Origin: Synergistaceae bacterium
Lineage (GTDB): Bacteria > Synergistota > Synergistia > Synergistales > Aminobacteriaceae
Assembly (NCBI GenBank): GCA_022837505.1
Contig: JALHFZ010000043.1
Location: forward strand, 14,074-21,264
Direction: 5' to 3'
Length of the DNA: 7,191 nucleotides
In this document: positions 1 through 6,061 of the stretch, piece by piece
Layout of the letters: every line of letters begins with the position of its first letter
How positions within the stretch are numbered: position 1 is the stretch's first letter
Notes under the pieces: model-generated
Seen by the model: only the letters and a program-made list of their open reading frames with translations
The model's database searches: none
What the model was told of the DNA's origin: nothing
Translations under genes and position numbers: made by a program

Positions 1-353
1 GTGGAGATACAGGAGGCCGCAAGGGGGACGAGCTCCACATCAAGCCATACGGCCGCAGCGTCGGCTACGAGCTGAAGCTTGCTCTTTTCACTGCTGATGA
101 TGAAGGTATCTCCCTTTTCGACGGCATTCAACTGAAGCAGTTTGGCCATCACCCCGGCGGAGACGAGAAGAGATCGTCCCTTTTTAACGGAGGGGACCGA
201 ACCAAGAGGAGTACTGCCCGAATAGAGGGTCAGCCCTTCCCCTCCGCAGGCCGCGGAAGAACAGAACAGAAGAAGGAGAAGCAGGACGAGAAGGCTACCG
301 GCCCGCTGCCGCAATATCCCGTACCAGCATTGAGGATGCCCCTGTGCTTCCAT
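1..353 (-). CDS. Exported protein with copper-amine-oxidase-N-like domain (3' end missing)
   Basis: An open frame runs leftward off the window edge, giving 117 complete codons. The N-terminus has a classic export signal: an Arg-containing stretch (RQRAGS), a hydrophobic core LLVLLLLLLF, then CSSAACGG, where cleavage by signal peptidase I is likely (a lipobox reading is weak). After it, a segment of about 65 residues has the pattern of the copper amine oxidase N-terminal-like fold: a short strand (LTLYSGSTPLG), a 'VKKGRSLLVSAGVMAKLLQLNAV' type strand-helix, and TFIISSEKSKLQL. In other bacteria this fold is often a wall- or substrate-binding module on amidases or other secreted enzymes; the effector part would lie outside the window. 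Two starts are possible. ATG at 353 has an AAAGGA about 11 nt upstream and overlaps pmbA by 59 bp. TTG at 314 gives a shorter, cleaner signal peptide but a poorer ribosome site. Overlap with pmbA implies translational coupling. The domain call is by eye. Confidence 0.7.
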   Translation of the reverse strand, partial: MEAQGHPQCWYGILRQRAGSLLVLLLLLLFCSSAACGGEGLTLYSGSTPLGSVPSVKKGRSLLVSAGVMAKLLQLNAVEKGDTFIISSEKSKLQLVADAAAVWLDVELVPLAASCIS

Positions 354-1656
354 AGAATGCAAAATCCTTTCCCACGAGATCCACCGAAAACAAGAAGTCC
401 TTCAGATTTCCGGCGATGGTCATTCCTGAGAAGGGGACGCCTATTTCTCCCCCTTCGATGGATGCTCCCTTGATTCCGACGGAATAGTCGCCGCTCACAG
501 GGTTGATGGTGTGGAGGCCGAGGAATTCCGTGACATAGAGCCCCTTTGCGATCTGAAGGAGCATGTCCTCCCGGGACCATGGGCCCGGAGAGAGGGAGAG
601 GTTCGAGCAGGCCACGTCGGGAACGCTTGAGGCTGAGCGGTCGGCGTTTCCCGTTGAGGCCGTTCCGTAAAGAGAGGCATATTTCAGATTATAGAGCCAT
701 CCTTCCACCACTCCGTCTGAGAGGATTCTGGTCGTCCGGCAGGGAACGCCCTCGCCGTCAAAGGGGGCGCTTCCGAGACCCCTTCGCAGCAGGCCGTCAT
801 CCGTCAGGGTCATGGAGGACGAAGCGACCTTTTTTCCCATCTTCCCCTTCAGCAAAGAGGTGTTTTTGTGGATGGCTGAGGCCAGAAAGAGCTCGCCGAG
901 GACGTCAATGAGGGACGACGCAGCCTCGCCGTCGAGGAGGAGGTCATATCTGCCCGTATCCAGGGGTTCCCCTCCCAGTATGAGGGCCGTCCGGCGGACG
1001 GCCTCCCGGGCGGTCCGGGCGGGAGAAAGCCCCGCAAGGGAACGGCTTTCCTCTCCGTACCCCCCCATCTCCATGGCCTCTCCGTCCTGCATGATTACAG
1101 CGAGGCCGCAGGCTCCGCTTGTTCCGCCGTACCACCCCGAGACACCCGAGGTGGATGCATAGAGGACTTCACCGCCGCCGTCAGACCAGGAGGCGCTCCG
1201 GACGGACAGAACCCTCGGGTCCGACGCCCGGGCGACCTCGTCCATCTCTTTGCACCAGGCCATGCGCTGCTCTCCGGTGATCCCGGAAAGGGAGGAATCG
1301 GTGAGATCAAGATCAGGGAGGTCCGCAAGGGGACCATCGGCGAGAAAAATATGAGGATCCGCCTCGGAGGAGGAGCAGTTCAGGAGACTCCACTCCACGA
1401 TATTCTCAAGAAATTCCCGATCGAGAGAGTTGCTGTGGGCTACCCCCTGGCGGCCTTCCCGGTCGATGGTCCTGAGCCCTACGGCAATGGACGTCCCGGA
1501 AGAATCTTTTTCAGGCTTCCCGTCGCAGAGGGCCAGAGACTGACCGCTCCGAAAAGTATAGAGGACGTCCGCCCCTGCGGCCCCCTTCTCCTTTGCCCTG
1601 CGGAGAAGGAAGGATGCTGCATCCTCCGCACGGCCGCGGGAAATTGGGGGGTTCAC
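295..1656 (-). CDS. pmbA: TldD/PmbA-family protein, TldE (PmbA) type
   Basis: This 453-residue protein is close to the usual PmbA/TldE length of about 450. The C-terminal half carries the family signatures: RYDLLLDGEAASSLI (237-251), HKNTSLLKGKMGKKV (263-277), a glycine-rich turn DGEGVPCRTTRILSDGVVEGWLYN (300-323), TASTGNADR (332-340), and TIAGNLKDFLFSVDLVGKD (413-431). No HExxxH zinc motif is visible, which matches TldE/PmbA, the non-catalytic partner, rather than TldD, the metalloprotease subunit. In characterised systems the TldD/TldE heterodimer degrades unfolded or modified peptides, including microcin B17 precursor and CcdA antitoxin, in the cytoplasm. No tldD lies in this window. The start is GTG at 1656, preceded by a strong GAGGAGG about 10 nt upstream inside the end of ltaE; the ltaE stop overlaps this GTG by 4 bp (GTGA), a clear sign of coupling. 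Family call is firm; the native substrate is unknown. Confidence 0.87.
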   Translation of the reverse strand: MNPPISRGRAEDAASFLLRRAKEKGAAGADVLYTFRSGQSLALCDGKPEKDSSGTSIAVGLRTIDREGRQGVAHSNSLDREFLENIVEWSLLNCSSSEADPHIFLADGPLADLPDLDLTDSSLSGITGEQRMAWCKEMDEVARASDPRVLSVRSASWSDGGGEVLYASTSGVSGWYGGTSGACGLAVIMQDGEAMEMGGYGEESRSLAGLSPARTAREAVRRTALILGGEPLDTGRYDLLLDGEAASSLIDVLGELFLASAIHKNTSLLKGKMGKKVASSSMTLTDDGLLRRGLGSAPFDGEGVPCRTTRILSDGVVEGWLYNLKYASLYGTASTGNADRSASSVPDVACSNLSLSPGPWSREDMLLQIAKGLYVTEFLGLHTINPVSGDYSVGIKGASIEGGEIGVPFSGMTIAGNLKDFLFSVDLVGKDFAFYGSTGASSMLVRDIAAAGR

Positions 1657-2681
1657 GAAGAGAAAACCTCCTCAAGGATGATCCTGGCCGCCGCAGCCGC
1701 CTGCTCCCTTGAGACGTCAAGATGGGTCACAAGACGGATACGCCCCGGCCCCGCGGCGTTGAAGAGCACGCCTCGGGCGGCGCACCGCCGGGGAAGGGTC
1801 TCGGATACGGAGACGGGAATTCTGAAGTAGACCATATTCGTGGGTTTCGCATTCCGCTCCACTTCGATTCCCCCCTCCGCAAGGAGGGAACCGAGAAGGG
1901 CTGCGTTCTCATGGTCCTCTTTGAGCCGGGGAAGATTATGCTCGAAAGCGTACAGCCCCGCAGCGGCGATGATCCCCGCCTGGCGGAGCCCTCCGCCGAC
2001 TTTCTTTCTCCAGAACCGCGCCCGTTCGACGAACTCCCTGGTGCCGCAGAGCAGGCTGCCCACGGGGGCGCCCAGCCCCTTGGAGAGGCAGATCTGAACA
2101 GAATCAACGAGGGTGCCGTAGGCATCGACGCCCACATCCCAGGCTGCGGCGGCGTTGAAAACCCGCGCTCCGTCCAGGTGGACGAGCAGACCGCACTTCC
2201 GGGCCTGGTCGACTGTTTCCTCCATCTCTTCGGGGGAGAGGGCGAGGCCGCCGCACCGGTTGTGGGTGTTCTCCATGCACAGGAGCGTGACGGGGGCGAA
2301 ATGGACGTTGGATGGTCTGCAGAAGCGGACGACTTCCTCCGGAGGAATAATCCCGGACGAATCGTCTGCCGCAAGGGGAAGGATGCCCCCGAGGGCGGCC
2401 AGACCCCCTCCCTCGTAGTTGAGAATGTGGGAGTCTGCCCCCACGATGGCAGCGTCACCCCGGCAGCAGTGGGTAAGGAGGGCGACGATATTGCCCATGG
2501 TACCGGAAGTAAGGTACAGGGCGGCTTCCTTTCCTGTCAGGGACGCGCCCTTCTCTTCGAGGCGATGAACTGTAGGATCTTCGTGATAAACGTCATCTCC
2601 TACTTCCGCCTCTGCCATGGCCTTCCGCATCCCCTGGGAGGGGCGGGTTACGGTATCGCTTTTCAGATCGATAGGGAACAT
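1653..2681 (-). CDS. ltaE: Low-specificity L-threonine aldolase
   Basis: A 342-residue PLP enzyme of fold type I (E. coli LtaE has 333) that cleaves L-threonine or L-allo-threonine to glycine and acetaldehyde in the cytosol. The N-terminal hallmark DLKSDTVTRPSQGM (5-18) and GDDVYHEDPTV (28-38) are present. Expected active-site residues can be seen: the ring-stacking His84 in DSHILNYE, His127 in NVHFAP, the ENTHN motif (137-141), Asp170 and Arg173 in HLDGAR, and the Schiff-base lysine Lys201 in CLSKGLGAPVGSLL. The C-terminal RLVTHLDVSREQ also matches the family closely. No key residue is missing. The ATG at 2681 has an almost ideal ribosome site, AAGGAGGAT at 2696-2688, with 8 nt between GGAGG and the start. 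The gene sits 111 bp after the PHP gene and overlaps pmbA by 4 bp. Its product supplies glycine, or routes threonine carbon in an amino-acid-fermenting lifestyle; the latter is inference. Confidence 0.95.
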   Translation of the reverse strand: MFPIDLKSDTVTRPSQGMRKAMAEAEVGDDVYHEDPTVHRLEEKGASLTGKEAALYLTSGTMGNIVALLTHCCRGDAAIVGADSHILNYEGGGLAALGGILPLAADDSSGIIPPEEVVRFCRPSNVHFAPVTLLCMENTHNRCGGLALSPEEMEETVDQARKCGLLVHLDGARVFNAAAAWDVGVDAYGTLVDSVQICLSKGLGAPVGSLLCGTREFVERARFWRKKVGGGLRQAGIIAAAGLYAFEHNLPRLKEDHENAALLGSLLAEGGIEVERNAKPTNMVYFRIPVSVSETLPRRCAARGVLFNAAGPGRIRLVTHLDVSREQAAAAARIILEEVFSS

Positions 2682-2792
2682 GAATACATCCTCCTTGAAT
2701 GGCCGCAGCCATGGATTTCAAATGCATATGATAACACCAAAGGGGTTCTTTCCCGAGGGCTTTTTACGGAAATTTTATATTTTTTCCGGGGG
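2682..2792 (-). other. AT-rich gap between PHP gene and ltaE, with a small inverted repeat
   Basis: This 111-bp gap is the only real break in the leftward cluster. Just after the PHP stop there is an inverted repeat, CGGAAA (2767-2772) and TTTCCG (2783-2788), around a 10-nt AT loop. It is followed on the minus strand only by a short A/T stretch, not a convincing T-run, so it is at best a weak terminator or attenuator. A TATAAA-like element lies in the loop, but no matching -35 is found 16-18 nt upstream. The gap may hold the ltaE promoter, but I cannot place one with confidence. Confidence 0.35.
2688..2696 (-). promoter_or_regulatory. Strong Shine-Dalgarno site of ltaE
   Basis: On the minus strand this reads AAGGAGGAT, with 8 nt between GGAGG and the ATG at 2681. 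It fixes the ltaE start and is the strongest ribosome site in the window, suggesting ltaE is translated independently of the upstream PHP gene. Confidence 0.8.
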
Positions 2793-3614
2793 TCAGAGGC
2801 GCACGCCCAGACGGGCCCAGGGAAGAAAATCATCCGCAACGGAGATGCCCATGGAAGAGGAGGCGTTCATTCCGTGAAAATCACTCCCCGCCGTAGGGAA
2901 GAGGGAAAACTCCGCAGCCAGGGTAAGATATTCAACACACTGCTCCGCCCGATGTTTCGGCGTTATGCATTCGAGCCCCCAGAGCCCCTCTTTTTTCAGA
3001 TCGGAAAGAATTTTCTTTAATTCTCCGGCATTCTCGGAAGTCTGCCCCGGATGGGCGAGGACTGCCACTCCGCCGGCCCTTCGGATCAGGTCTATGCATT
3101 CGGAAGGGGAAAGGCGGAATCGGTCTTCATAGGCCGGCGCGCCTTTTTGCAGAAAGCGGGAAAATGCGGCGCTCCCGTCAGGTACATACCCCTTTTTTAC
3201 GAGGATACGAGCCATGTGAGGCCGGCCCACAATATCTCCCCCCGCCTCTTTCTGCACTTCCTCCATGGTGATGTCCATGCCGAGATCGCCAAGCTTTCGG
3301 ATCATGGCGCTGTTTCTATCCTCCCTGCCGGTCTGAACACGGCTCAGGGCTTTTTCCAACCCGCCGTCATCCGAGTCGATGCGGTATCCGAGGATGTGGA
3401 GCGTCCCGGGGAAATCGGCGGACAGCTCTATTCCGGAGACACAGGCCATCCTCTGCTTTTTGCAGGCCCTCCGGAATTCCGGAAGGCCGGCGATCGTATC
3501 GTGGTCCGTAAGGGCCAGTACGGAAATTCCGAGCTTCCTGCCCTGAAGAACGAGTTCTCCGGGCGTAAAGGTACCGTCAGAGAAGGTGCTGTGAAGGTGC
3601 AGGTCGATGAGCAT
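2793..3614 (-). CDS. PHP-domain metal-dependent phosphoesterase (RNase AM/YciV-like)
   Basis: A 273-residue protein of the Polymerase and Histidinol Phosphatase (PHP) superfamily, with metal-binding motifs in order: HLHSTFSDG (residues 6-14), LTDHDT (35-40), GIELSA with Glu63, the His73 strand HILGY, VLAHPG near residue 190, and GSDFHG near the C-terminus. The VGRPHMARILVKKGYV insertion between the fourth and fifth motifs is typical of the YciV/TrpH group. Characterised members remove nucleotides 5'-to-3' from RNA (RNase AM, which matures rRNA 5' ends in E. coli) or hydrolyse 3',5'-nucleoside bisphosphates and pAp. Length is slightly below E. coli YciV (about 293). The ATG at 3614 lies three bases after the cheW stop, with GAGGG overlapping that stop, so translation is probably coupled to cheW. 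All expected metal ligands appear present. The exact substrate cannot be read from sequence. Confidence 0.92.
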   Translation of the reverse strand: MLIDLHLHSTFSDGTFTPGELVLQGRKLGISVLALTDHDTIAGLPEFRRACKKQRMACVSGIELSADFPGTLHILGYRIDSDDGGLEKALSRVQTGREDRNSAMIRKLGDLGMDITMEEVQKEAGGDIVGRPHMARILVKKGYVPDGSAAFSRFLQKGAPAYEDRFRLSPSECIDLIRRAGGVAVLAHPGQTSENAGELKKILSDLKKEGLWGLECITPKHRAEQCVEYLTLAAEFSLFPTAGSDFHGMNASSSMGISVADDFLPWARLGVRL

Positions 3615-3617
3615 CCC

Positions 3618-4136
3618 TCAGTTTGCGGTCCTGCCGTCGTCGAGAATGTCGTCTATACCGAAAAGAACGGGAAGATCGAGGAGGACGATCAGCCTGCCGT
3701 CATCCCGCTTCGCCACTCCCAGAAGATATTTTCTTTCAATGGATACGCTCAGCTGGGGAGCGGGCTCGATCTGGCCGTCATAAATCGTGGAGACTTCCCT
3801 TACCCCGTCTACGATAATGCCGAAGAGGACTTCGTTCCAGGATAAAACGACGATTCTGGCCTCATCGGTAAGGTCCTTTCCCGCCACTTCCATCTTCTGA
3901 CGCATGTCAAAGACGGGAACGATTGACCCCCTGAGATTGATGACCCCCCTGACGGAGGAGGGAGCGTTCGGTACCCGGGTGATGAAGGGAGGAATACGTA
4001 CGATTTCCTTGACGTATTTGACATCGAGTCCGTAATCTTCTCCCCCCAGGGCGAAGACAAGGGTGATCTGCTCTCCCCCGATTTCATCTTTGCCTTGTGG
4101 CTGTACTTTCTCTTTAACGGCCGCTGCTGCTGCCAT
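3618..4136 (-). CDS. cheW: Chemotaxis coupling protein CheW
   Basis: A 172-residue single-domain CheW. Such proteins bridge chemoreceptors and the CheA kinase in polar signalling arrays. After an Ala-rich, Lys/Gln-rich N-terminal tail of about 22 residues, the CheW fold begins at QITLVFALGGEDYGLDVKYVKEI (23-45). The defining segment RVPNAPSSVRGVINLRGSIVPVFDMR (54-79) includes the receptor/CheA-contacting Arg-Gly-Val-Ile-Asn-Leu-Arg-Gly. Later strands VLFGIIVDGVREV and the YLLGVAKRDDGRLIVLLDL ending complete the usual two five-stranded barrels. No receiver domain is attached, so it is CheW and not CheV. The ATG at 4136 is preceded by AGGGGGTAGG, which overlaps the phosphoesterase stop 5 bp upstream. 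No other che gene is in the window, so this copy lies between two phosphoesterase genes, away from a chemotaxis operon. Confidence 0.95.
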   Translation of the reverse strand: MAAAAAVKEKVQPQGKDEIGGEQITLVFALGGEDYGLDVKYVKEIVRIPPFITRVPNAPSSVRGVINLRGSIVPVFDMRQKMEVAGKDLTDEARIVVLSWNEVLFGIIVDGVREVSTIYDGQIEPAPQLSVSIERKYLLGVAKRDDGRLIVLLDLPVLFGIDDILDDGRTAN

Positions 4137-4141
4137 TGAAC

Positions 4142-4696
4142 CTACCCCCTGAAATTATCGGCTGTGCTTCTGTCCGGCTGCCAGGGCTCCCTGTGAAGAA
4201 GTTCCCCGTTCTGCAGGACAAAAATTGAAATCCCCTCTTCATCGAGAAGGGCCGCGCTCGCCGGGTCCCTCCCCTTGGGGAGGGATGCGGACCCCGGATT
4301 AAGGAAGATCGTGCCCCCTTCCCGAACTATTGAGGATATATGAGTGTGGCCGTAGACCACCAGGTCAGCCCCGCAGGAAAGGGCGGTCTCCCGAAGCCGA
4401 GGAAAATGGTCGCCGTGCCCCACAAGAATAAGGAGGCCGTTCCACCAGACGGTGCAGTAGGGTGCCATGAGCGGACGGCCCAGAAGCCCTTCGTCCTCCG
4501 GGGAGTCGATGTTGCCTTTTGATATTATCACCGGAAAGGGGACAGTCCTTATGGAGTCCGCCAACTCTTCCGCCCCGGGAGAGAGCACATCCCCTGCGTG
4601 GAGAACTCCGTCTATTCTACCCCAGAGACCGAGGGCCCGGGACCATCCTTCCATTTCTCCGTGGGTATCTGAGATTACGCCAAGCCTTTTATTCAT
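4142..4696 (-). CDS. YfcE/MJ0936-type metallophosphoesterase
   Basis: A 184-residue calcineurin-like phosphodiesterase, the usual size for the YfcE family, which hydrolyses phosphodiesters with a di-metal (Mn-type) centre; the natural substrate is generally unknown. All blocks are present: ISDTHG with Asp10 and His12, LHAGDV with Asp36, KGNID with Asn62 (the family usually has GNCD), VGHGD with His94, VYGHTH with His117 and His119, and LNPGSAS (132-138). The ATG at 4696 is chosen over an in-frame GTG at 4720. It has GGAGGAGGG on the minus strand at 4712-4704, well spaced, and the first strand of the fold starts immediately after it (MNKRLGVISDTHG); the GTG would add eight residues that include the ribosome site. 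It is the first gene of the leftward cluster, 5 bp before cheW. Confidence 0.93.
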   Translation of the reverse strand: MNKRLGVISDTHGEMEGWSRALGLWGRIDGVLHAGDVLSPGAEELADSIRTVPFPVIISKGNIDSPEDEGLLGRPLMAPYCTVWWNGLLILVGHGDHFPRLRETALSCGADLVVYGHTHISSIVREGGTIFLNPGSASLPKGRDPASAALLDEEGISIFVLQNGELLHREPWQPDRSTADNFRG

Positions 4697-4703
4697 GGAA
4701 TTG

Positions 4704-4712
4704 CCCTCCTCC
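4704..4712 (-). promoter_or_regulatory. Ribosome binding site deciding the phosphoesterase start
   Basis: GGAGGAGGG on the minus strand ends about 7 nt before the ATG at 4696. It lies inside the extension that a GTG start at 4720 would create, so it argues for the ATG. Confidence 0.75.
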
Positions 4713-4783
4713 GTCTTCACTCTTTTTCAGGACTCGCAAAGAGAAGCAAATACAGTGGAAGAAGCGGTTTTTCTGATGTTTTT

Positions 4784-4792
4784 ATTGTACCA
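4784..4792 (-). promoter_or_regulatory. Extended -10 promoter for the leftward cluster
   Basis: The minus strand reads TG-G-TACAAT here, an extended -10 element (TGnTATAAT type) with one mismatch from TATAAT. A TTCGTG or TTTCGT 17-18 nt upstream is a poor -35, which extended -10 promoters tolerate. Transcription would start near 4777, leaving a leader of about 80 nt before the phosphoesterase ATG. It lies in the divergent gap between the two transcription units. No experiment supports it. Confidence 0.5.
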
Positions 4793-4847
4793 TTGATGAC
4801 AGTCTTCACGAAACCGCGTTTTTACATTACAGAGAGGATGAGACGAC

Positions 4848-5204
4848 ATGAATGAAAAGGAAATGTACGATGAAATAAAAAAACTCCTTGAGTCCGAGGG
4901 GCTTGTCACCGCCAGGCTGGTTGAATCCGTCTCCCGCACTGCCCAGATGTGCTCCGTCACCCTGCCCGAGATGCAGGTGCTCTTCGATCAGTGGCTGTCC
5001 CTTATCGGAAGGGAAGTACTGCGACTTGCCGAACCGGGAAAGGAGATGGCTGTCTCTGAAACTGCCGGGATGATCGGCATCAGCGAATCCTCCCTTCTGG
5101 CCATTCTTCTCTCACTCCAGCGGAGAGGGAAAATCAAGGTCGAGAGCCTGCGCATTGCCGAAGGGACGGGGAAAAACGAGGATATCTGCTCCTGTTTTCA
5201 GTAG
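4848..5204 (+). CDS. Small protein of unknown function with probable winged-helix-like C-terminus
   Basis: A 118-residue acidic-to-neutral soluble protein; I do not recognise the family. The N-terminal part (1-62) is predicted helical: MNEKEMYDEIKKLLESEG, then LVESVSRTAQM, then VLFDQWLSLIGREVLRLA. The C-terminal part (about 67-103) reads AVSETAGMIGISESSLLAILLSLQRRGKIKVESLRI, with the spacing of a helix-turn-helix (SETAGMIGISESSLLAILLSL) plus a wing (RRGKIKVESLRI), as in many MarR- or FtsK-gamma-like winged helices. A Cys-containing tail (ICSCF) ends the protein; two cysteines alone do not make a metal site. No signal peptide or membrane segment. The ATG at 4848 has GAGGATG 10 nt upstream. It is the first gene of the rightward unit, divergent from the phosphoesterase and 14 bp before the DeoC-fold gene, so the two are probably co-transcribed. 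A regulatory or DNA-binding role is a guess from shape only. Confidence 0.75.
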   Translation: MNEKEMYDEIKKLLESEGLVTARLVESVSRTAQMCSVTLPEMQVLFDQWLSLIGREVLRLAEPGKEMAVSETAGMIGISESSLLAILLSLQRRGKIKVESLRIAEGTGKNEDICSCFQ

Positions 5205-5218
5205 GGACCCTTTGAGAG

Positions 5219-5977
5219 ATGACTACAGATCTCGAGCTTCTTTCAGGAGTAGCCCGCAGAAGGGCTGCCCAGGCTGAGGCCGGCATGTTCGATCTTGGCG
5301 AAGGGTTTGACCTCCCTTCCCGGATCGAGCATACCGCCCTTCGCCCCCTCCTGTCCGAAGGGGAGCTCGAATCTCTGTGCGCCCTTGCCCTCGGGCGGAA
5401 CTTCGCGGCCCTCTGCGTCCCCCTTCCGTGGATAGGGGCAGCAAAGGATCTTCTGTCTCCGGGCAGCGTCTCCCCGGCGGCAGCAATTTCCTACCCCCTG
5501 GGAACTTCCCCTGTGGAGATTCAGGAAGAGGAGACTCGCCGCGCTATCGACTCGGGTGCCCGGGAGATCTCCGTCACCCTGTCGCACTGGAAATTGAAAA
5601 AGCCGGACACCTCGGAACTGCGGCGGGAAATGGAACGCCTGAGGGAGGTCTCTGAGGGTGTGTCCCTCTCCTTTACTTTGGAGACATCCATGCTTTCTGA
5701 AGAGGAGATTATCGCAGCCGTGCGGCTCGCTGAACTTGCCAGGGCAGACTGGGTGCGGTGCGGCAGCGGACTGTGGGGAAATTCCGCTATCGGAGAGATC
5801 GCCCTTTTGAAATCCGCCGCACCGGAGTCGATGAAGATCTGCGCGTCCGTTGAAGCTGAAAGGGAGGGGAATGGATTCAGGAGCATATACCCCCTCTTCG
5901 CGGCGGGGGCGGACCGGGTGAGCACATCCTCCCCCCTTGCGCTGCTCCGGGACACTCCCCTCGCACCTCAGGGGTAG
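5219..5977 (+). CDS. DeoC-fold (deoxyribose-phosphate aldolase family) protein lacking the catalytic lysine
   Basis: A 252-residue TIM-barrel protein of the DeoC family; length and layout fit. Matches include RIEHTALRPLLSEGELESLC (35-54), NFAALCVPLPWI (61-72), SYPLGTS (91-97, the family's FPLG), AIDSGAREISV (109-119), FTLETSMLS (152-160), ADWVRCGSG (176-184), and GADRVSTSS (230-238). DeoC normally cleaves 2-deoxyribose-5-phosphate through a Schiff base. Here the Schiff-base lysine (Lys167 of E. coli, in KTSTG) is Arg180 (CGG, 5756-5758). The proton-relay Asp102 position is Ser118. The phosphate-binding GGIR segment is replaced by ASVE after the retained Lys206. The fold appears intact with no frameshift, so it is probably a functional but non-canonical paralogue, not a pseudogene. 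The ribosome site before the ATG at 5219 is weak; M23 at 5285 (TGAGG nearby) is an alternative start. Coupled to the 118-residue gene; the terminator at 6009-6042 follows. Confidence 0.85.
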   Translation: MTTDLELLSGVARRRAAQAEAGMFDLGEGFDLPSRIEHTALRPLLSEGELESLCALALGRNFAALCVPLPWIGAAKDLLSPGSVSPAAAISYPLGTSPVEIQEEETRRAIDSGAREISVTLSHWKLKKPDTSELRREMERLREVSEGVSLSFTLETSMLSEEEIIAAVRLAELARADWVRCGSGLWGNSAIGEIALLKSAAPESMKICASVEAEREGNGFRSIYPLFAAGADRVSTSSPLALLRDTPLAPQG

Positions 5978-6008
5978 AGGCCTCAGAGTAAGGCAGGGGC
6001 AGATACAG

Positions 6009-6052
6009 CACGGGGGCGTTCCTTTTGAGGAACGCCCCCGTGTTTGTTTGTT
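6009..6052 (+). terminator. Intrinsic terminator of the DeoC-fold transcription unit
   Basis: A perfect 14-bp stem, CACGGGGGCGTTCC (6009-6022) with its complement at 6029-6042, and a six-base loop TTTTGA, followed on the plus strand by TTTGTTTGTT. It terminates the rightward unit 31 bp after its last stop codon. On the minus strand, which carries the rRNA transcript, the same hairpin forms but is not followed by a T-run. Confidence 0.92.
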
Positions 6053-6061
6053 CAGTAAGGA

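Noticed and set aside
2736..2792. Intrinsic terminator after the PHP gene
   Set aside because: The 6-bp AT-flanked inverted repeat is weak and lacks a T-run on the coding (minus) strand; kept only as a low-confidence note.
1722..3020. 432-residue open frame on the plus strand
   Set aside because: It lies antisense to ltaE and the PHP gene, has no ribosome site or recognisable domain, and is low in family-like pattern. GC-rich codon bias on the true strand leaves such frames open.
3051..3845. 264-residue open frame on the plus strand
   Set aside because: It is antisense to the PHP gene and cheW, both of which have complete motif sets in the opposite frame.
5987..6060. Short direct repeat AGTAAGG (5987-5993 and 6054-6060) flanking the terminator
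   Set aside because: Considered as a target-site duplication of a small insertion. At 7 bp, with only a terminator hairpin between the copies and no transposase or terminal inverted repeat, it is likely chance.
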